Assembly (NCBI GenBank): GCA_028282885.1
Contig: JANQGX010000075.1
Location: forward strand, 124,001-188,000
DNA length: 64,000 nt
Source: SAR324 cluster bacterium
GTDB lineage: Bacteria > SAR324 > XYD2-FULL-50-16
Direction of reading: 5' to 3'
The notes below the pieces were generated by a model that made no database searches, was not told the DNA's origin, and saw only the letters and a program-made list of their open reading frames with translations. Positions 7,530-15,300 of this stretch are shown here, piece after piece; position 1 is the first letter of the stretch, and every line of letters begins with the position of its first letter. The translations under genes and the position numbers were made by a program.

Positions 7530-9227
7530 ATGAATACAAAAATTGCTAAGGCAAAATCCAAAATCGAAAAAGCCCTGAATACCAATGAGTTACAAAAGAG
7601 CGCCAACGCTGTCGCTGCCGGGCACAAAAACGCAGTCATCGATCCCGAACGAAAAGAGGCGATCAAACAAGTGGTTCAAAGAAGAGAAGCCCTGGCATGT
7701 AAGCAGGGATTTCTCAGCACATTGACCCCACCCGAATCAACCGGACGCTCCCCAAAGGATACCCTGATTGTATTAAACAGGCAGACCGATGAATACATCG
7801 ATTGGGACTCTCCCAACAATATTCCGATTGATAGGGAAACCTTTGAAATGCTTTGGGAAGACGCTTTGAAGGTGATGGGTAAAAAGCAAAAAATTTACGT
7901 GACGGACAGGGTAATTGGCGCGGATTCATCTTATGCGTTGCCTGTGCGGACCATCACGGATAAGGCCCTGACATCTCTCTTTACCCTGAACATGTTTCGC
8001 CCCATCCCCAAGGACATAAACAAGAGTATCTATGGCAAAGCCGGCTTTGTATTGGTGGTTCTTCCCTATGACAAAATTGATACTCAAAGATATAGTGCTC
8101 GTCTGCGACAATTGCCTAATGGCAAGACTTCCAATATGGCCATCGTGATGGATTTTGGCCGCCGGGTGGGTCTCGTATACGGATCCGCCTATGCGGGTAG
8201 TGTTAAAAAGCTGATGTTCACGGTCATGAACTACTACCTTCCTTTCGAGGATATCCTGCCAATTCACTGCTCGGCGAATGAGAACGGCAAGGGGGACCTG
8301 GCCCTCTTTCTCGGTCTTTCGGGAACCGGGAAAACCACCCTGTCGGCGGATCCTGACAGGGCGTTAATTGGCGATGATGAACATGGCTGGAGTGATCATG
8401 GAATCGCGAATTTTGAAAATGGCTGCTATGCCAAGTTGATCAATCTTGATCCCGCAAAGGAACCGGAGATCCACAATGCAGTGTTCCACAAGGACAAATA
8501 TCTTAATCATGGTGCCATTGTAGAAAACGCCATGGTTTACCTGGACAGCACGTACGACCTTTCCGATGAGAGATTAACCCCGAACAGTCGTGCCAGTTAT
8601 CCCCTTGACTTTCTTACTAACGTCAAGCTTTCAGCCAAAGGCAAGCACCCTAAAACCATCGTTTTTCTGACAGCCGATGCCAATGGCGTATTGCCACCGG
8701 TCTCAAGACTTAACCAGGAACAGGCCATGCTCTGGTTTCTGATGGGCTATACCAGCAAACTGGCAGGAACGGAAACCGGTATTATCGAACCGGTTACTGT
8801 GTTTTCTCGCTTTTTTGGTCAGCCCTTCATGTCTCTCATGCCAAAAATCTATTCTGAACTATTGGGCAAGCAGTTGGCCAAGCATAAGTCCAGGGTGTTC
8901 CTGATCAACACCGGATGGACCGGCGGACCTTATGGTATCGGGGAAAGAATCGATATCAACCTCACCCGTGCTATTGTCAACGCTGCTCTGGACGGCAAAC
9001 TCGATGATGTGGAATACAGCGAAAACACAGATTTCCACCTGGAGGTTCCCAACTCCTGCCCCGGTGTCCCTTCGGTCATGCTAAATCCCATTAATACCTG
9101 GGCGGATAAAGACAAGTATAGGGAGAAAGCCAAATTTCTGGCGCTGGAGTTCAGTCAGCACTTCGACAAGGCGTACGGAAACAAACGAATAGCCGAGGAA
9201 GTTCGTATCCAGTGTCCGGGTAAATAG
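7530..9227 (+). CDS. pckA: phosphoenolpyruvate carboxykinase (ATP)
   Basis: Catalyses oxaloacetate + ATP to PEP + CO2 + ADP, the entry to gluconeogenesis. 565 residues. The canonical motifs are intact: TGRSPKD at 71-77 (substrate loop), GLSGTGKTTLS at 262-272 (P-loop) and GDDEHGW at 281-287 (metal binding). GVLPPVSRL, GYTSKLAGTE and NTGWTGGPYG are also present. It is the second PEPCK homologue within 3 kb and is the likely housekeeping enzyme. The LTPNSRASYP segment replaces the commoner TENTR version. The frame is open back into guaA (7362), but the ATG at 7530 gives the normal length; its ribosome-binding site is weak (CAAAAG). Confidence 0.95.
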   Translation: MNTKIAKAKSKIEKALNTNELQKSANAVAAGHKNAVIDPERKEAIKQVVQRREALACKQGFLSTLTPPESTGRSPKDTLIVLNRQTDEYIDWDSPNNIPIDRETFEMLWEDALKVMGKKQKIYVTDRVIGADSSYALPVRTITDKALTSLFTLNMFRPIPKDINKSIYGKAGFVLVVLPYDKIDTQRYSARLRQLPNGKTSNMAIVMDFGRRVGLVYGSAYAGSVKKLMFTVMNYYLPFEDILPIHCSANENGKGDLALFLGLSGTGKTTLSADPDRALIGDDEHGWSDHGIANFENGCYAKLINLDPAKEPEIHNAVFHKDKYLNHGAIVENAMVYLDSTYDLSDERLTPNSRASYPLDFLTNVKLSAKGKHPKTIVFLTADANGVLPPVSRLNQEQAMLWFLMGYTSKLAGTETGIIEPVTVFSRFFGQPFMSLMPKIYSELLGKQLAKHKSRVFLINTGWTGGPYGIGERIDINLTRAIVNAALDGKLDDVEYSENTDFHLEVPNSCPGVPSVMLNPINTWADKDKYREKAKFLALEFSQHFDKAYGNKRIAEEVRIQCPGK

Positions 9228-9312
9228 GGATCCAACCCCCAGGGCTTTCCATGCCAACCGTTTGATTTAACTCAATCGCATTTAAGCAAAACCTGAAAGA
9301 AACTTGACTCAG

Positions 9313-9332
9313 GTTTGTCAAAAAAGACAAAC
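9313..9332. promoter_or_regulatory. inverted repeat, possible operator
   Basis: Perfect arms GTTTGTC (9313-9319) and GACAAAC (9326-9332) around six A residues. A TTGACT hexamer ends 3 bases before it. The two-fold symmetry fits a dimeric regulator better than a terminator, because it is AT-rich and has no U-tract. Confidence 0.4.
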
Positions 9333-9407
9333 TGATGTGGAGAACTCTAACAGGGAAATGCAGTTGCTGACAGGTTATCTCAAAAGGTATTCGCTTTAGC
9401 TGGGGAC

Positions 9408-9482
9408 CATGATTTGAGAGAAGGTCAATGATTCCCGACCCTCCCGTTCATTGAATAATTAAAGGGAGGGGCTCAAATCATG
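9408..9482 (+). promoter_or_regulatory. nested stem-loop structure upstream of mdh
   Basis: Outer 11-bp arms CATGATTTGAG (9408-9418) and CTCAAATCATG (9472-9482) enclose an inner 7-bp stem CCCTCCC (9439-9445) / GGGAGGG (9464-9470). A 20-base left-side bulge separates the two stems. The sequence ATGATTCCCG occurs twice (9428-9437 and 9480-9489), once inside and once at the edge. It could be an mRNA leader structure or a terminator-like block before mdh. Confidence 0.45.
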
Positions 9483-9501
9483 ATTCCCGGGAAGCTGTAA
9501 G

Positions 9502-9519
9502 TTGGTGATTAGTCACCAA
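9502..9519. promoter_or_regulatory. perfect palindromic operator candidate before mdh
   Basis: Arms TTGGTGA (9502-9508) and TCACCAA (9513-9519) around TTAG, 32 bases before the mdh ATG. The compact 7-4-7 symmetry and position are typical of a repressor site. The regulator is unknown. Confidence 0.45.
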
Positions 9520-9551
9520 TAATTTAAACATTTTTACGACAGGGAGAAACA

Positions 9552-10505
9552 ATGGCTAGAAAAAAAATCGCACTGATTGGTGCTGGAAACATTGGTGGAA
9601 CACTGGCGCACCTTTCACTGCTGAAGGGACTGGGTGATGTGGTAATGTTCGATATCGTCGAGGGACTTCCCCAGGGAAAAGCGTTGGACCTCGCCCAGAG
9701 TGGTCCTGTAGAAGGATTTGACGCCTCCATCATCGGGACAAACGATTATGCGGATCTTAAGGATGCCGATGTTGTGATCAATACCGCAGGTGTTCCGAGA
9801 AAGCCCGGAATGAGCAGGGACGACTTACTGGGTATAAACACCAAAATCACCCGGCAGGTAGGTGAGGGAATCAAGGCCAATTGCCCTGAAGCATTTGTGA
9901 TCTGTATTACCAATCCTCTGGATGTGATGGTAGGTGTTCTGCAAAAGGCAGCCGGAATCCCCGGAAATAAGGTTGTTGGTATGGCTGGCGTTCTGGACTC
10001 CGCTCGATTCAGAACTTTCCTGGCCTGGGAATTTGGTGTGTCTGTAAATCAAGTGAATGCTTATGTCCTGGGTGGACACGGTGACAGTATGGTTCCGCTG
10101 ACAGGAATGAGCAATATCGCAGGTGTTTCTCTGGATATGCTGGTTGAGCAAGGCAAGATTTCCGCTGATCGCCTGGAAGAGATTGTACAAAGAACCCGCA
10201 GTGGCGGTGGTGAAATCGTAGGATTGCTCAAGACCGGCTCCGCTTTCTACACACCTGCAGCATCTGCTATCGCAATGGCCGAAGCCTATCTCTATGACAA
10301 GAAGAATATTTATCCATGTGCGGCACAAGTGGCTAATGGTGAGTATGGTATCAAGGATCCAATCTATGTTGGTGTTCCGGTGAAAATTGGTGCAACCGGT
10401 GTTGAAGAAGTTGTCGAGGTTCCCCTGACCGACAATGAGAGAAAGAATCTTCAGATCTCAATCGATGCGGTTATCGAACTGAACGCTGCTGTGGAAAATA
10501 TGTAG
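9552..10505 (+). CDS. mdh: malate dehydrogenase (LDH-like type)
   Basis: NAD-dependent oxidation of malate to oxaloacetate in the TCA cycle. 317 residues. The N-terminal NAD fold has GAGNIGG at 8-14. AGVPRKPGMSRDDLL holds the arginine pair that selects a dicarboxylic substrate, marking MDH rather than lactate dehydrogenase. VITNPLDVM and the catalytic-histidine segment GGHGDSMVPL are present. The mobile and helix segments (RTRSGGGEIV, AYLYDKKNIYPCAA) are normal for this tetrameric MDH class. Good ribosome-binding site (AGGGAG). It is followed by a strong terminator, so it is monocistronic. Confidence 0.97.
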   Translation: MARKKIALIGAGNIGGTLAHLSLLKGLGDVVMFDIVEGLPQGKALDLAQSGPVEGFDASIIGTNDYADLKDADVVINTAGVPRKPGMSRDDLLGINTKITRQVGEGIKANCPEAFVICITNPLDVMVGVLQKAAGIPGNKVVGMAGVLDSARFRTFLAWEFGVSVNQVNAYVLGGHGDSMVPLTGMSNIAGVSLDMLVEQGKISADRLEEIVQRTRSGGGEIVGLLKTGSAFYTPAASAIAMAEAYLYDKKNIYPCAAQVANGEYGIKDPIYVGVPVKIGATGVEEVVEVPLTDNERKNLQISIDAVIELNAAVENM

Positions 10506-10569
10506 ATAGGCGACTTTTCCCCAAAGTTCAAACTAAGGAAGGAGAGTAAACTTATCGGATATTTGAAAT

Positions 10570-10608
10570 GGCCGATTCCCTGTTCAACAGGTTGAATCGG
10601 CCTTTTTT
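10570..10608 (+). terminator. rho-independent terminator of mdh
   Basis: Nine-bp arms GGCCGATTC (10570-10578) and GAATCGGCC (10594-10602) followed by six T residues. It lies between the convergent mdh and pyc genes and may also help stop pyc transcription coming from the other side. Confidence 0.9.
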
Positions 10609-10622
10609 GTTTTGAAGAATTG

Positions 10623-13600
10623 TTACCCATCCACCTGCTTGATGACAACCAGCAGGTCTTTGGCGTCCACCTGCGTTCCAACAGGGGTGACTACCCGTTC
10701 CACAATACCGGGAACTTCTGCAAGAACGTTTGTCTCCATCTTCATGGCCTCGATGGTCAGCAAGACATCGCCCTGTTCGATTTCCTGATTCTCGATGACC
10801 AGTACCGTTGAAATCAAGCCCGGCATTGGCGATCCTATCTCACCCAGTTTTCCGGGGTCTGCCTTTTCTCTAGGAGCCCTTTCGGGAGCCTTGGAGAGAT
10901 CAGAGACTTTGACGACCCTTGGTTGTCCGTTCAATTCGAAAAACATTTCTCTCGTACCATCTTCATCCGGCATTCCCATTGCCTGGAAGCGAATAATCAG
11001 CGTTTTTCCGAACTCAATGTGAACAGGAAGTTCCTCTTCCGGTGCCATTCCGTAGTAAAAGCTGAGCGTGGGCAGGACGCTGACATTACCGTTCTTTCTC
11101 CGGAAATTGATGTAATCGATAAAAACTTTCGGATACATAAGGTAGGAGGCAAGTTCGTAGTCGGTGATTTTTCGATCTGCTTTTGCTTCTGCTTCAGCCC
11201 GAGCCGCCTCCAGATCGGTTGGTTCCAGTTCCTGTCCGGGCCGCACCGTAATCGGTTTCTCTCCTTTCAGAACCTTATTCTGCAGCTCTTTCGGAAATCC
11301 TCCCGGCGGTTGACCCATCATTCCCTTGAAGAAAGAGATAACCGAATCGGGAAACGAGATTTCGCGGTTGGGATCCAGGATATCTTCTTTGGTCAAACCG
11401 CTGGTGATCATGGAAAGAGCCATATCTCCAACCACTTTGGAACTTGGTGTGACCTTGACGATATCACCAAACATTTCGTTAACCTGGGCATAAACTGTGG
11501 CCACTTCGTGCCAGCGTTCTTCGATTCCCAATGACCTGGCTTGTTGTCTGAGGTTGGTATACTGTCCACCGGGCATTTCATGCAGGTATACTTCCGAGGT
11601 TCCACTGCGTTCTTCACTTTCAAATCCAAGGTACATTCTCCTGACCTTTTCCCAATAGTCGGAGATGATTCCCAATGATCTGGGATCCAGCCCGGTATCT
11701 CTGGGGGTATTGCGCAAGGCTGCCGCAATAGAACCCAAGTTGGGATGGGAGGTCAGACCACTCATGGAGTCCATGGCAGCGTCAACGGCATCAATTCCTG
11801 CTTCGGCGGCAGCCAACAGGGTAGCGGCAGCAATTCCGCTGGTGTCATGGCTATGGAGATGGATGGGAAGACCGATCTCCTCCTTCAGGGTGGAAACAAG
11901 CACTTTGGCTGCAACCGGTTTTAGGAGCCCGGCCATGTCCTTGATTGCAAGAATATGTGCCCCTGCTTTTTCCAGCTCTTTGGCCATTTGCACATAGTAT
12001 TTCAAGCTGTATTTGGTACGGGTGGGGTCCGTGATATCACCTGTATAGCAGATGGCTGCCTCGCAAATTTTATTACTTTCCAACACGGCATCCATAGCCA
12101 GACGCATATTCTCCACCCAGTTCAGGGAATCAAAAACCCGGAACAGATCCATCCCGTTTTCAGCAGCCTGTTTGACAAAATACTTGACCACATTATCCGG
12201 ATAATTGGTGTATCCAACCCCATTCGAGGCTCGGAGAAGCATCTGTGTCAACATATTGGGCATGGACATTCTTAAACCTTGCAGTCTTTCCCAGGGGCAT
12301 TCTTTCAGAAATCGCATGGCCACATCGAAGGTGGCGCCACCCCAGCATTCAATGGAAAACAGGTTGGGAAGCAGAGCCGAATATGCCGGTGCAATACTGA
12401 GGATATCATAGGTTCTGACACGGGTTGCCAACAAGGATTGATGGGCATCCCGCATGGTAAGGTCGGTTATCAGCAGCTTTTCCTGGTCTTTCATCCATTG
12501 AGCTACTGCTTCCGGCCCTTCTTCATCCAGCAACTGTTTCAACCCGGGTTTGGACTCTTCCGGAATGAAATGCGGAGCTACCGGCTGGTGAACGTGAATT
12601 CCGGGTTTAGGTCTGGCTTTGATATCCTCATTGCCGTTGATTGTGACGTCGCCCAGAAAGGAAAGAAGTCGTGAAGCACGATCCCGCCGCTTGGCAAATG
12701 CAAATAGATCCTTTGTCTCATCGATGAAACGAGTAGTATATTCCGCGTTTTTAAAGGTGGGGTGACAGACCAGGTTTTCCAGGAACTGCAGGTTGGTGGC
12801 GATGCCCAGAATCCTGAATTCTCTCAAGGCCCGATTTATTCTCAACCTCGCCTCTTCGGGGTTTGCTCCCCAGGCGGTAACTTTCTCCAGCAGGGAGTCA
12901 TAGTAGCGTGTGATGAGAGCTCCGGAATAAGCGGTTCCTCCGTCAAGACGGATGCCAAACCCGGTTGCTCCACGGTATGCCGTGATTCTGCCATAATCCG
13001 GAATGAAGTTATTTTCCGGGTCCTCTGTTGTTACCCGACACTGAATGGCATGTCCATTCAGCTCAATATCTTCCTGGGCCGGCACATGACTTTCCGGTGT
13101 TCCCAGCAGATCGCCCTGTGCTATCCGCAACTGCGCCTTGACGATATCAATGCCGGTGACCTCTTCGGTAACTGTGTGCTCAACCTGAATCCTTGGATTG
13201 ACCTCCATGAAGTAAAACTCACTGCTGTCTATATCCATCAGAAATTCAACGGTTCCGGCATTTTCATAACCGGCCGTTTTGGCAATCCTGACAGCAGCAT
13301 CGCAAAGCTCTGCCCGTTTCTCATCGCTAAGAAAAGTGGAGGGAGCTCTTTCCACAACTTTCTGGTTTCTTCGTTGAACCGAACAATCTCTTTCAAACAG
13401 ATGGACGATATTCCCCTGTGAGTCGCCCAGAATTTGCACTTCCAGGTGCCTGGCACGCCGGACCAGTTTCTCGATATAAATCTCGTCGCTGCCAAAAGCG
13501 GAACTGGATTCCCTTCGGGCTGCATCTACCTGAATCACCAGGTCATCCTTGCTCTCAACAGATCGCATACCACGTCCGCCTCCTCCCCAACTGGCTTTCA

Positions 13601-14090
13601 GCATGATGGGAAAACCGATTTCTTCGGCGATCCTGATGACTTCATCATCATCGTAGGGAAGGGGTTGGCTGGCGGGTACAACGGGAGCACCTGCCTCCAC
13701 GGCCACTTTGCGGGCGGAAACCTTGTTCCCGAGTTTCTTCATGACCTCGGGGGGCGGTCCCACAAAAGTTATCCCCGAGTCTAGACAGGCTTCCGCGAAG
13801 CTCGGATTTTCTGAAAGAAAGCCGTATCCAGGGTGAATGGCGTCTGCGTGGGTTTCCCTGGCAAGCTGGATGATGCTATCAATATCCAGATAGGCCTCGA
13901 TCGGCCCCTTTCCCTCTCCAATCAGATAGCTTTCACCTGTCTTGAAACGATGTAGGGCAAAACGATCTTCCTTAGAATAGATAGCGATGGTATCGATTCC
14001 CAATTCAATAGCGGCACGGGTGACACGAATGGCAATTTCACCACGATTGGCAATCAAAAGGCGTTTGATTTTTTTTCCTGTAACATCCAT
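10623..14090 (-). CDS. pyc: pyruvate carboxylase
   Basis: ATP- and biotin-dependent carboxylation of pyruvate to oxaloacetate, an anaplerotic reaction. 1,155 residues, full single-chain length. In order: biotin carboxylase with ATP-grasp (RLLIANRGEIAIRV at the N-terminus, KASWGGGGRGMR glycine loop, MEVNPRIQVEHTVTE); carboxyltransferase (LLITDLTMRDAHQSLLATRVRT, IECWGGATFDVAMRFL, LHSHDTSG metal site); PYC tetramerisation region; C-terminal biotinyl domain with EAMKMET. The ATG at 14090 has AAGGAA upstream; the frame opens 16 codons earlier. With PEPCK and MDH nearby it completes the PEP-pyruvate-oxaloacetate node. Confidence 0.97.
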   Translation of the reverse strand: MDVTGKKIKRLLIANRGEIAIRVTRAAIELGIDTIAIYSKEDRFALHRFKTGESYLIGEGKGPIEAYLDIDSIIQLARETHADAIHPGYGFLSENPSFAEACLDSGITFVGPPPEVMKKLGNKVSARKVAVEAGAPVVPASQPLPYDDDEVIRIAEEIGFPIMLKASWGGGGRGMRSVESKDDLVIQVDAARRESSSAFGSDEIYIEKLVRRARHLEVQILGDSQGNIVHLFERDCSVQRRNQKVVERAPSTFLSDEKRAELCDAAVRIAKTAGYENAGTVEFLMDIDSSEFYFMEVNPRIQVEHTVTEEVTGIDIVKAQLRIAQGDLLGTPESHVPAQEDIELNGHAIQCRVTTEDPENNFIPDYGRITAYRGATGFGIRLDGGTAYSGALITRYYDSLLEKVTAWGANPEEARLRINRALREFRILGIATNLQFLENLVCHPTFKNAEYTTRFIDETKDLFAFAKRRDRASRLLSFLGDVTINGNEDIKARPKPGIHVHQPVAPHFIPEESKPGLKQLLDEEGPEAVAQWMKDQEKLLITDLTMRDAHQSLLATRVRTYDILSIAPAYSALLPNLFSIECWGGATFDVAMRFLKECPWERLQGLRMSMPNMLTQMLLRASNGVGYTNYPDNVVKYFVKQAAENGMDLFRVFDSLNWVENMRLAMDAVLESNKICEAAICYTGDITDPTRTKYSLKYYVQMAKELEKAGAHILAIKDMAGLLKPVAAKVLVSTLKEEIGLPIHLHSHDTSGIAAATLLAAAEAGIDAVDAAMDSMSGLTSHPNLGSIAAALRNTPRDTGLDPRSLGIISDYWEKVRRMYLGFESEERSGTSEVYLHEMPGGQYTNLRQQARSLGIEERWHEVATVYAQVNEMFGDIVKVTPSSKVVGDMALSMITSGLTKEDILDPNREISFPDSVISFFKGMMGQPPGGFPKELQNKVLKGEKPITVRPGQELEPTDLEAARAEAEAKADRKITDYELASYLMYPKVFIDYINFRRKNGNVSVLPTLSFYYGMAPEEELPVHIEFGKTLIIRFQAMGMPDEDGTREMFFELNGQPRVVKVSDLSKAPERAPREKADPGKLGEIGSPMPGLISTVLVIENQEIEQGDVLLTIEAMKMETNVLAEVPGIVERVVTPVGTQVDAKDLLVVIKQVDG

Positions 14091-14537
14091 ATTACATTTC
14101 CTTTTTTGTGGTTTAAATCCGGTGATGTCCGGATTCATTCATGTACTGCGGGGAGACGGTTTTGGCTCCATCCGGAACCTGGGAAACCGAAAAGAGATTT
14201 TTGCCTGCCGACAAGTCTACCGGATTAAGATCGATCCGGTATGGGTCGGTACAGCGGTTTACCAATATCCATTGGTAGGAATAATTCATCCGTGAATTAG
14301 GAGTGTAAAACTTAGTAAACTGATTACCGCTTGTCAATCATTAATTTTAAAGGGGTGTCGTTGATTGGCCTGTCGAAATTGAAGAGAAGGGAGATGAAAG
14401 ATAAGTGATTTACCGGTTGGAGAATCAGGTTTGAATGTCCGGAACAGGGCCAACAGCTCTGTGTTTATCCTGAATGCAACAGGCTGCTTGCCCTGGACAT
14501 CTCAAATGAAACCAGATTTAGTCCGGATTAATCGGGA
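14091..14537. other. intergenic region upstream of pyc
   Basis: About 450 bases between pyc and the dodecin-like gene, both on the minus strand. Apart from the palindrome at 14260-14277 I see no clear promoter, RNA gene or coding frame. Confidence 0.45.
14260..14277. promoter_or_regulatory. perfect palindrome, possible operator upstream of pyc
   Basis: Arms TACCAAT (14260-14266) and ATTGGTA (14271-14277) around ATCC, a 7-4-7 design, 170 bases upstream of the pyc ATG. It has the same geometry and the same ACCAA/TTGGT half-site core as the mdh palindrome (9502-9519), but the half-sites face the opposite way. Confidence 0.3.
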
Positions 14538-14753
14538 TTAAACATCGTCGATAAATTTGAAAGAGACTTTGAGCTTCACTCTGTAGAGGACAATTTTCCC
14601 ATCCTCTAATTTTAAATCCTGGGCAACAACCTCTGCAATTCTGAGATCTTTGAGGGTTTTGTTTGCTCTTTCGATAACATTTTTTGCCGCATCATCCCAG
14701 GATATGGTACTGGTACCGATTAATTCTATTATTTTATAAACGCTTCCTGCCAT
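14538..14753 (-). CDS. dodecin-family protein
   Basis: 71 residues matching the dodecin family (small beta-alpha-beta-beta proteins forming hollow dodecamers that bind flavin or related ligands): VYKIIELIGTSTISWDDAAKNVIERA, then NKTLKDLR, and GKIVLYRVKLKVSFKF. Classical flavin-binding dodecins have an aromatic pair in the LRWFEV segment. Here it reads LRIAEV, with Ile39 and Ala40, so the stacking tryptophan is missing and classical flavin sandwiching is unlikely. A strong GGGAGGG site precedes the ATG. Cytoplasmic. Confidence 0.88.
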   Translation of the reverse strand: MAGSVYKIIELIGTSTISWDDAAKNVIERANKTLKDLRIAEVVAQDLKLEDGKIVLYRVKLKVSFKFIDDV

Positions 14754-15133
14754 TGGTTCCCTCCCCTTTTTCCCATTTTAGTTGTTGAAATAAACTTTCG
14801 GTTTTTCAGTTATATACAGGTTTAAACCACTACTAGCTTGTCAGTAGCTAATTTCATGGCCTGCTCAAGCATGACTACAGGGTTGCGGTTTATTTTGTAA
14901 ATAGTATCAGCTAAAAAAACAGATCTTCTGGTTTGGGTTTGAATTCATTTTCAGTTGAATGTGTGACGGTTTTTAAAAAACGCTAAAACTGCTCCTAAAG
15001 CTGTTTAGAATCAAATGGATTAATAAGCCAGTTCATTGACGGAAAGAGTTGAACTCCTGTAAAGTTGTCGCATTGTTCAAGAAAAGGAATTTGCTTGGAT
15101 AATACGGAATTCCACAGTGTAAACAAGAGCTTA

Positions 15134-15158
15134 AGTGTCGGATCTCAAATCAGACACT
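15134..15158 (+). promoter_or_regulatory. stem-loop 1 in the aconitase upstream region
   Basis: Ten-base arms AGTGTCGGAT (15134-15143) and ATCAGACACT (15149-15158), complementary except for one G/A pair, around the loop CTCAA. Not followed by a U-tract. Confidence 0.5.
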
Positions 15159-15194
15159 ATTGATTTTGTACCCTCTTTGTGGAGGAACAATGGG

Positions 15195-15219
15195 CTTCAA
15201 ACAGGCTCACTGTTTGAAG
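15195..15219 (+). promoter_or_regulatory. stem-loop 2 in the aconitase upstream region
   Basis: Perfect ten-base arms CTTCAAACAG (15195-15204) and CTGTTTGAAG (15210-15219) around the loop GCTCA, 82 bases before the acn ATG. It has the same 10-5-10 geometry as stem-loop 1 and is not followed by a U-tract, so a leader regulatory element is more likely than a terminator. Confidence 0.55.
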
Positions 15220-15300
15220 TGGAGATGTTGAATAAGCGTATTTCTTTTTTGACTGCAAACCGGAAAAGAAGAAATCTTAACTCAATTGAGAAGAGGAAAA

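Larger units (their letters stand above)
9228..9551. other. regulatory-looking intergenic region upstream of mdh
   Basis: 324 bases without a gene but with several inverted repeats (9313-9332, 9408-9482, 9502-9519), listed separately. Confidence 0.6.
14754..15300. other. intergenic region between dodecin-like gene and aconitase
   Basis: About 550 bases between divergent genes. It contains two strong stem-loops (15134-15158, 15195-15219). No coding frame is convincing; a 74-codon frame overlapping the acn start (15135-15359) is judged a shadow. Confidence 0.5.

Noticed and set aside
9472..15152. Shared nine-base sequence CTCAAATCA in mdh (9472-9480) and acn (15144-15152) upstream regions
   Set aside because: A nine-base match between two regions of about 300-550 bases is expected roughly once by chance, so it is not evidence of co-regulation.
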